This document shows, in pieces, positions 13,807-16,471 of a stretch of 16,471 nucleotides of DNA; the stretch's first letter is position 1; every line of letters starts with the position of its first letter. The notes beneath the pieces are model-generated. The model was not told the origin of the DNA. It saw only the letters and a program-made list of their open reading frames with translations, and made no database searches. Origin of the DNA: an uncultured Erysipelotrichaceae bacterium. Its GTDB lineage: Bacteria; Bacillota_I; Bacilli_A; RF39; UBA660. The stretch covers positions 1 through 16,471 of the forward strand of contig CACXEC010000027.1 in assembly GCA_902766545.1 (NCBI GenBank). The letters run 5' to 3'. The position numbers and the translations under genes are program-made.

Positions 13807-13833
13807 TTAGCATTTTTAATAAAAGAGTGCTAA
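13807..13833 (+). promoter_or_regulatory. CIRCE operator 2 (degenerate left arm, 9-base spacer)
   Basis: TTAGCATTT (13807-13815), nine bases, then a perfect GAGTGCTAA (13825-13833). The left arm differs from the consensus TTAGCACTC at two positions. It covers the predicted transcript start and ends just before the hrcA ribosome binding site, giving a second place for HrcA to repress. Confidence 0.8.
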
Positions 13834-13847
13834 AAGGAAGTGATTGT

Positions 13848-14837
13848 GTGAATAATCGTCAAAATGAACTTTTAAGATTAATTGTCGAAACATATATTAA
13901 GACAGTAAAACCAGTTGGTTCTAAATCTTTAGTTAAAAAACTTAGATGTTCCAGTGCGACAATTAGAAATGACATGGCACGTTTGGAATCTCTTGGTTAT
14001 TTAGAAAAAACTCATACATCTAGTGGTAGAGTTCCTTCAGAAGCAGGATATAAATATTATGCAAATAATTTAATGAAAGAGCGAGAAGTAACTGATAGTG
14101 AAATTAATAAACTTCAAACTATTCTTAGTAATAAAAACCTGGTAATTAGTGATGCTATAATTAAGTGTATGGAAATTATTAGTGATATTACGAACTATAC
14201 TGCTGTTGTTTTAGGTAAAGAAAGTGATAGTAATACATTAAAGCATGTTAGTATCGTGCCTATTGATGATAAAAAGGTAGTAGCGGTTGTAGTTACTAAT
14301 ACAGGTCATGTTGAAAATAAGCAATCTATTATTCCTGATGATATTAGTATAAATGAAATTGTTAAAGCTTGTGAAATAATTAATAAAGAACTAGTTGGTA
14401 CTAAGCTATCAGATATAAGTTCTAAATTAGAATTTGAAATAAAACCCGCTATTGCTAGTAAAATTCATGAATATGAAAGTGTTATGAAGTTTTTCTATGA
14501 TGCTTTTAATGATTTTACTGTTAAAAATAGTGATGTATTCTTTGGCGGTAAAACAAATATTTTAAAGCAGCCTGAATATAATGAGCCTGATAAGATCAAA
14601 GGTATGATAAGCAAGCTAGAAAATATTGAACTTGTAAAGAAGATTGAAACTGATGATAAAGAAATTAATATTTTTATTGGTGAAGAAAATAAATTTGATA
14701 ATAATGTCACAATCATTAAGACTAGTTATAATTTAAATGGTGGAGAAGGAACACTTGCAATTATTGGTCCTAAACGGATGGAATATGATAAAGTTGTTTC
14801 TTTATTAAACTATTTAAAAAGCTATATAGAGAGGTAA
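13848..14837 (+). CDS. hrcA: Heat-inducible transcription repressor HrcA
   Basis: This 329-residue HrcA represses the dnaK-type heat-shock operon by binding CIRCE operators and needs GroEL to stay active. The N-terminal winged helix is clear: PVGSKSL (22-28), SSATIRNDMARLESLGYLEK (35-54) and HTSSGRVPSEAGY (56-68). The dimerisation/GAF-like part follows, and the C-terminal GGEGTLAIIGPKRMEYDKV is typical of the family. The chosen start is GTG 13848, seven bases after GGAAG at 13836-13840. A further upstream in-frame GTG at 13827 lies inside the CIRCE arm and has no ribosome site. Two CIRCE elements sit over its own promoter, so it is autoregulated. grpE follows after three bases. Confidence 0.96.
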   Translation: MNNRQNELLRLIVETYIKTVKPVGSKSLVKKLRCSSATIRNDMARLESLGYLEKTHTSSGRVPSEAGYKYYANNLMKEREVTDSEINKLQTILSNKNLVISDAIIKCMEIISDITNYTAVVLGKESDSNTLKHVSIVPIDDKKVVAVVVTNTGHVENKQSIIPDDISINEIVKACEIINKELVGTKLSDISSKLEFEIKPAIASKIHEYESVMKFFYDAFNDFTVKNSDVFFGGKTNILKQPEYNEPDKIKGMISKLENIELVKKIETDDKEINIFIGEENKFDNNVTIIKTSYNLNGGEGTLAIIGPKRMEYDKVVSLLNYLKSYIER

Positions 14838-14840
14838 TAT

Positions 14841-15377
14841 ATGGAAAAAGAAAAAATAGAAAATTTAGAAGAAACTCCTAAAGAAGTTAAAAAAGAAAAA
14901 AAGAAAAAAGATCATCATAATGATGAACTTATTAATAAATTGGAACTTGCTTTAACTGAAGAAAAGGCTAAAAGTATAAGAGTTCAAGCAGAAATGATGA
15001 ACTTTAAAAAAAGAAAAGAAGATGAACTAGCCAGCTTTCTTAAATATGCTAATAGTGATTTGATTACAGATTTACTTCCGATAGTTGATAATTTTGAGAG
15101 GGCTATTAAAATGGATTCTGAGGATCCAACAGATGAAATTAGTAGATTTTTAGAAGGATTTAAAATGATATATACTAATTTACTAAATGTATTAAATAAA
15201 TGTGAAGTTAAAGAAATTGCGGCCGATGGTGTGGAATTTGATCCAAAATATCATCAAGCTGTTCTTACTGAAAAAGATGAAAATAAGCCTTCTGGAGTAG
15301 TACTTGAGGTACTTCAAAAAGGCTATATGTATAAAGATAAAGTTATTAGACCAGCGATGGTGAAAGTAAATGAATAA
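14841..15377 (+). CDS. grpE: Nucleotide exchange factor GrpE
   Basis: This 178-residue GrpE drives ADP release from DnaK. It has a very basic/acidic disordered head (1-30), a long coiled coil with VQAEMMNFKKRKEDEL (48-63), the signature LLPIVDNFERAI (78-89), a helix pair with FLEGFKMIYTNLLNVL, and the C-terminal beta domain with VEFDPKYHQAVL and GYMYKDKVIRPAMVKV. The length is normal. It is cotranscribed with hrcA under CIRCE control. Its end overlaps the next gene by eight bases, and that gene is an unknown that separates grpE from dnaK, unlike in B. subtilis. Confidence 0.96.
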   Translation: MEKEKIENLEETPKEVKKEKKKKDHHNDELINKLELALTEEKAKSIRVQAEMMNFKKRKEDELASFLKYANSDLITDLLPIVDNFERAIKMDSEDPTDEISRFLEGFKMIYTNLLNVLNKCEVKEIAADGVEFDPKYHQAVLTEKDENKPSGVVLEVLQKGYMYKDKVIRPAMVKVNE

Positions 15378-15837
15378 TGATTATACTATTCTAGATATTA
15401 AAACTAATAAATATATAAAAAATGTTAGTTATAAAATAATACCTAAAAGCATGGCTAAAATTATTAAAACTTTAAATCAAAAGGGATATAGAATTATTAA
15501 ATTGATTCCTGCTGATGTTTGTAGATATCAAGTATTTGAAATCTTAAATCTGGATGATAAAAATATTTTAAATGAGAAAGTATTAAAAAATATATGCTAT
15601 ACATATATATTAATTCAATTTCATGATAAATGCAGTTTTAATAGTACGCCAGAAGGGTTTTATTGGTCAAAAGATTTTAACGTATTTATAGGTAATATAA
15701 ATTATTATGAAGAAAATCCTTTTAGATTAAAAAGTCTAGAAGATTTGGATAAAGAAATAAAAGGAAAATATAATATACTCGAAAAATGGGCAAATAGTTT
15801 GCCTGATATAATTGAAAGGAATGATGAAAATGAGTAA
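15370..15837 (+). CDS. Unknown small protein inserted between grpE and dnaK
   Basis: This 155-residue soluble protein has no signal or membrane segment. It starts with DYTILDIKTNKYIKNVSYKI and then PKSMAKIIKTLNQKGYRIIK (26-45), and has a middle HDKCSFNSTPEGFYWSKD (85-102) and an end KYNILEKWANSLPDI (133-147). It resembles a poorly described small family seen in Firmicutes with a PEGFY centre and a WANSLP-like tail, but I cannot name it or its function. It overlaps grpE by eight bases and dnaK by eight bases, so it is a full member of the HrcA/CIRCE operon and should be heat-induced with the chaperones. A role tied to DnaK or to proteostasis is suggested only by location. Confidence 0.8.
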   Translation: MNNDYTILDIKTNKYIKNVSYKIIPKSMAKIIKTLNQKGYRIIKLIPADVCRYQVFEILNLDDKNILNEKVLKNICYTYILIQFHDKCSFNSTPEGFYWSKDFNVFIGNINYYEENPFRLKSLEDLDKEIKGKYNILEKWANSLPDIIERNDENE

Positions 15838-16471
15838 AATTATAGGTATTGATTTAGGTACAACAAATAGTTGTGTCGCTGTATTAGAAGGTGGAGAACC
15901 TAAAGTTATTGTTAACCCTGAAGGAGACCGTACAACTCCTTCTGTAGTAGCTTTTAAGAAAGGTGAAGAATTAGTTGGTGTTACTGCTAAAAGACAAGCT
16001 GTAACTAATCCAGAAAATACGATTTCATCTATCAAAAGATCTATGGGTACATCCGATAAAGTTGAAGCTGAAGGAAAAAAATATACTCCAGAAGAGATAA
16101 GTGCCAAAATCTTGATGAAACTAAAAAAAGATGCTGAAAGCTATTTAGGCGAGCCAGTTACCAAAGCAGTTATAACTGTTCCTGCATATTTTAATGATGC
16201 TCAAAGACAAGCCACTAAAAATGCCGGTAAAATTGCTGGCTTAGAAGTAGAAAGAATTATTAATGAGCCAACTGCGGCATCTTTAGCATATGGCTTAGAT
16301 AAACAAGATAAACAACAAACTATCTTAGTTTATGACCTTGGTGGTGGTACATTCGATGTATCTATTCTTGAACTAGGTGATGGTGTATTTGAAGTTAAAT
16401 CTACTTCTGGTAACAATCATTTAGGTGGAGATGACTTTGATAAATGTGTAATGGATTATTTGGTAGCTGAA
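15830..16471 (+). CDS. dnaK: Chaperone DnaK (Hsp70), N-terminal part
   Basis: The first 214 codons of dnaK run to the right edge with no stop. The ATPase domain is clear: GIDLGTTNSCVAV (6-18), the phosphate-2 motif DLGGGTFD (169-176), VPAYFNDAQRQAT (117-129) and IINEPTAASLAYGL (143-156). The segment around 70-90 is short, without the insertion of about 24 residues found in proteobacterial DnaK, which fits a Gram-positive. DnaK folds and refolds proteins with GrpE and DnaJ. The ATG at 15830 has AAAGGA nine bases upstream and lies within the end of the preceding unknown gene, eight bases overlapping. About two thirds of the protein, including the substrate-binding domain, is outside the window. 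Confidence 0.98.
   Translation, partial: MSKIIGIDLGTTNSCVAVLEGGEPKVIVNPEGDRTTPSVVAFKKGEELVGVTAKRQAVTNPENTISSIKRSMGTSDKVEAEGKKYTPEEISAKILMKLKKDAESYLGEPVTKAVITVPAYFNDAQRQATKNAGKIAGLEVERIINEPTAASLAYGLDKQDKQQTILVYDLGGGTFDVSILELGDGVFEVKSTSGNNHLGGDDFDKCVMDYLVAE

Noticed and set aside
15736..16107. Minus-strand open frame across the start of dnaK
   Set aside because: It overlaps the highly conserved DnaK ATPase coding sequence and is a codon-composition shadow.
1..16471. Mycoplasma-type genetic code (UGA = Trp) suspected from the low GC content
   Set aside because: cdd, recO and the VanZ-like gene end naturally at TGA, and tryptophan is encoded by TGG throughout.

Overview
The window is AT-rich, almost all genes are on the + strand, and they are tightly packed with frequent overlaps. 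The order rpsU-yqeY ... yqfC-yqfD ... ybeY-dgkA-cdd-era-yqzL-recO ... hrcA-grpE-dnaK follows the Bacillus subtilis layout, so this is a low-GC Gram-positive of the Bacilli. Genes stop at TGA (vanZ-like gene, cdd, recO), so the code is standard and not the Mycoplasma UGA=Trp code. Gene losses, compaction and a BspA/DUF285 surface protein suggest an uncultured gut or host-associated Bacilli lineage (RF39/Erysipelotrichia-like). That placement is inference.

Layout. 1-566: end of rpsU and yqeY, closed by a small terminator. 604-2414: a tandem YibE/YibF membrane pair. 2446-2488: a 13-bp perfect hairpin whose 3' arm contains the yqfC start. 2477-9779: one long run, yqfC, yqfD, a VanZ-family membrane gene (where B. 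subtilis has phoH and pgpH/yqfF), ybeY, dgkA, cdd, a second cdd-like gene without zinc ligands, era, a 682-residue unknown protein made of two diverged copies of one unit, a 25-codon yqzL and recO. 9861-11084: a secreted/surface BspA-like gene of different codon flavour, whose 5' end lacks a normal start and is one A-tract slip from having one. 11148-12896: a short alanyl-tRNA synthetase. 12966-13730: an orphan soluble protein with its own strong promoter and terminator. 13760-16471: the heat-shock operon hrcA-grpE-unknown-dnaK (dnaK runs off the end) under a consensus SigA promoter and two CIRCE-like operators.

How it fits together. The first half is housekeeping: translation (S21, YbeY, Era), nucleoside salvage (Cdd), lipid carrier recycling (DgkA) and repair (RecO), with uncharacterised membrane proteins interleaved. 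The second half adds a surface protein, a synthetase and the HrcA-controlled chaperones. Several gene junctions pack a stop codon inside a terminator hairpin, followed at once by a promoter.

The points most worth a second look are the possibly phase-variable surface gene, the zinc-less deaminase paralogue, the duplicated 682-aa protein, the short AlaRS, the hairpin over the yqfC start, the double CIRCE and the extra gene between grpE and dnaK. I saw no tRNA, rRNA, CRISPR array, insertion sequence or origin. No gap between genes exceeds 300 bases.
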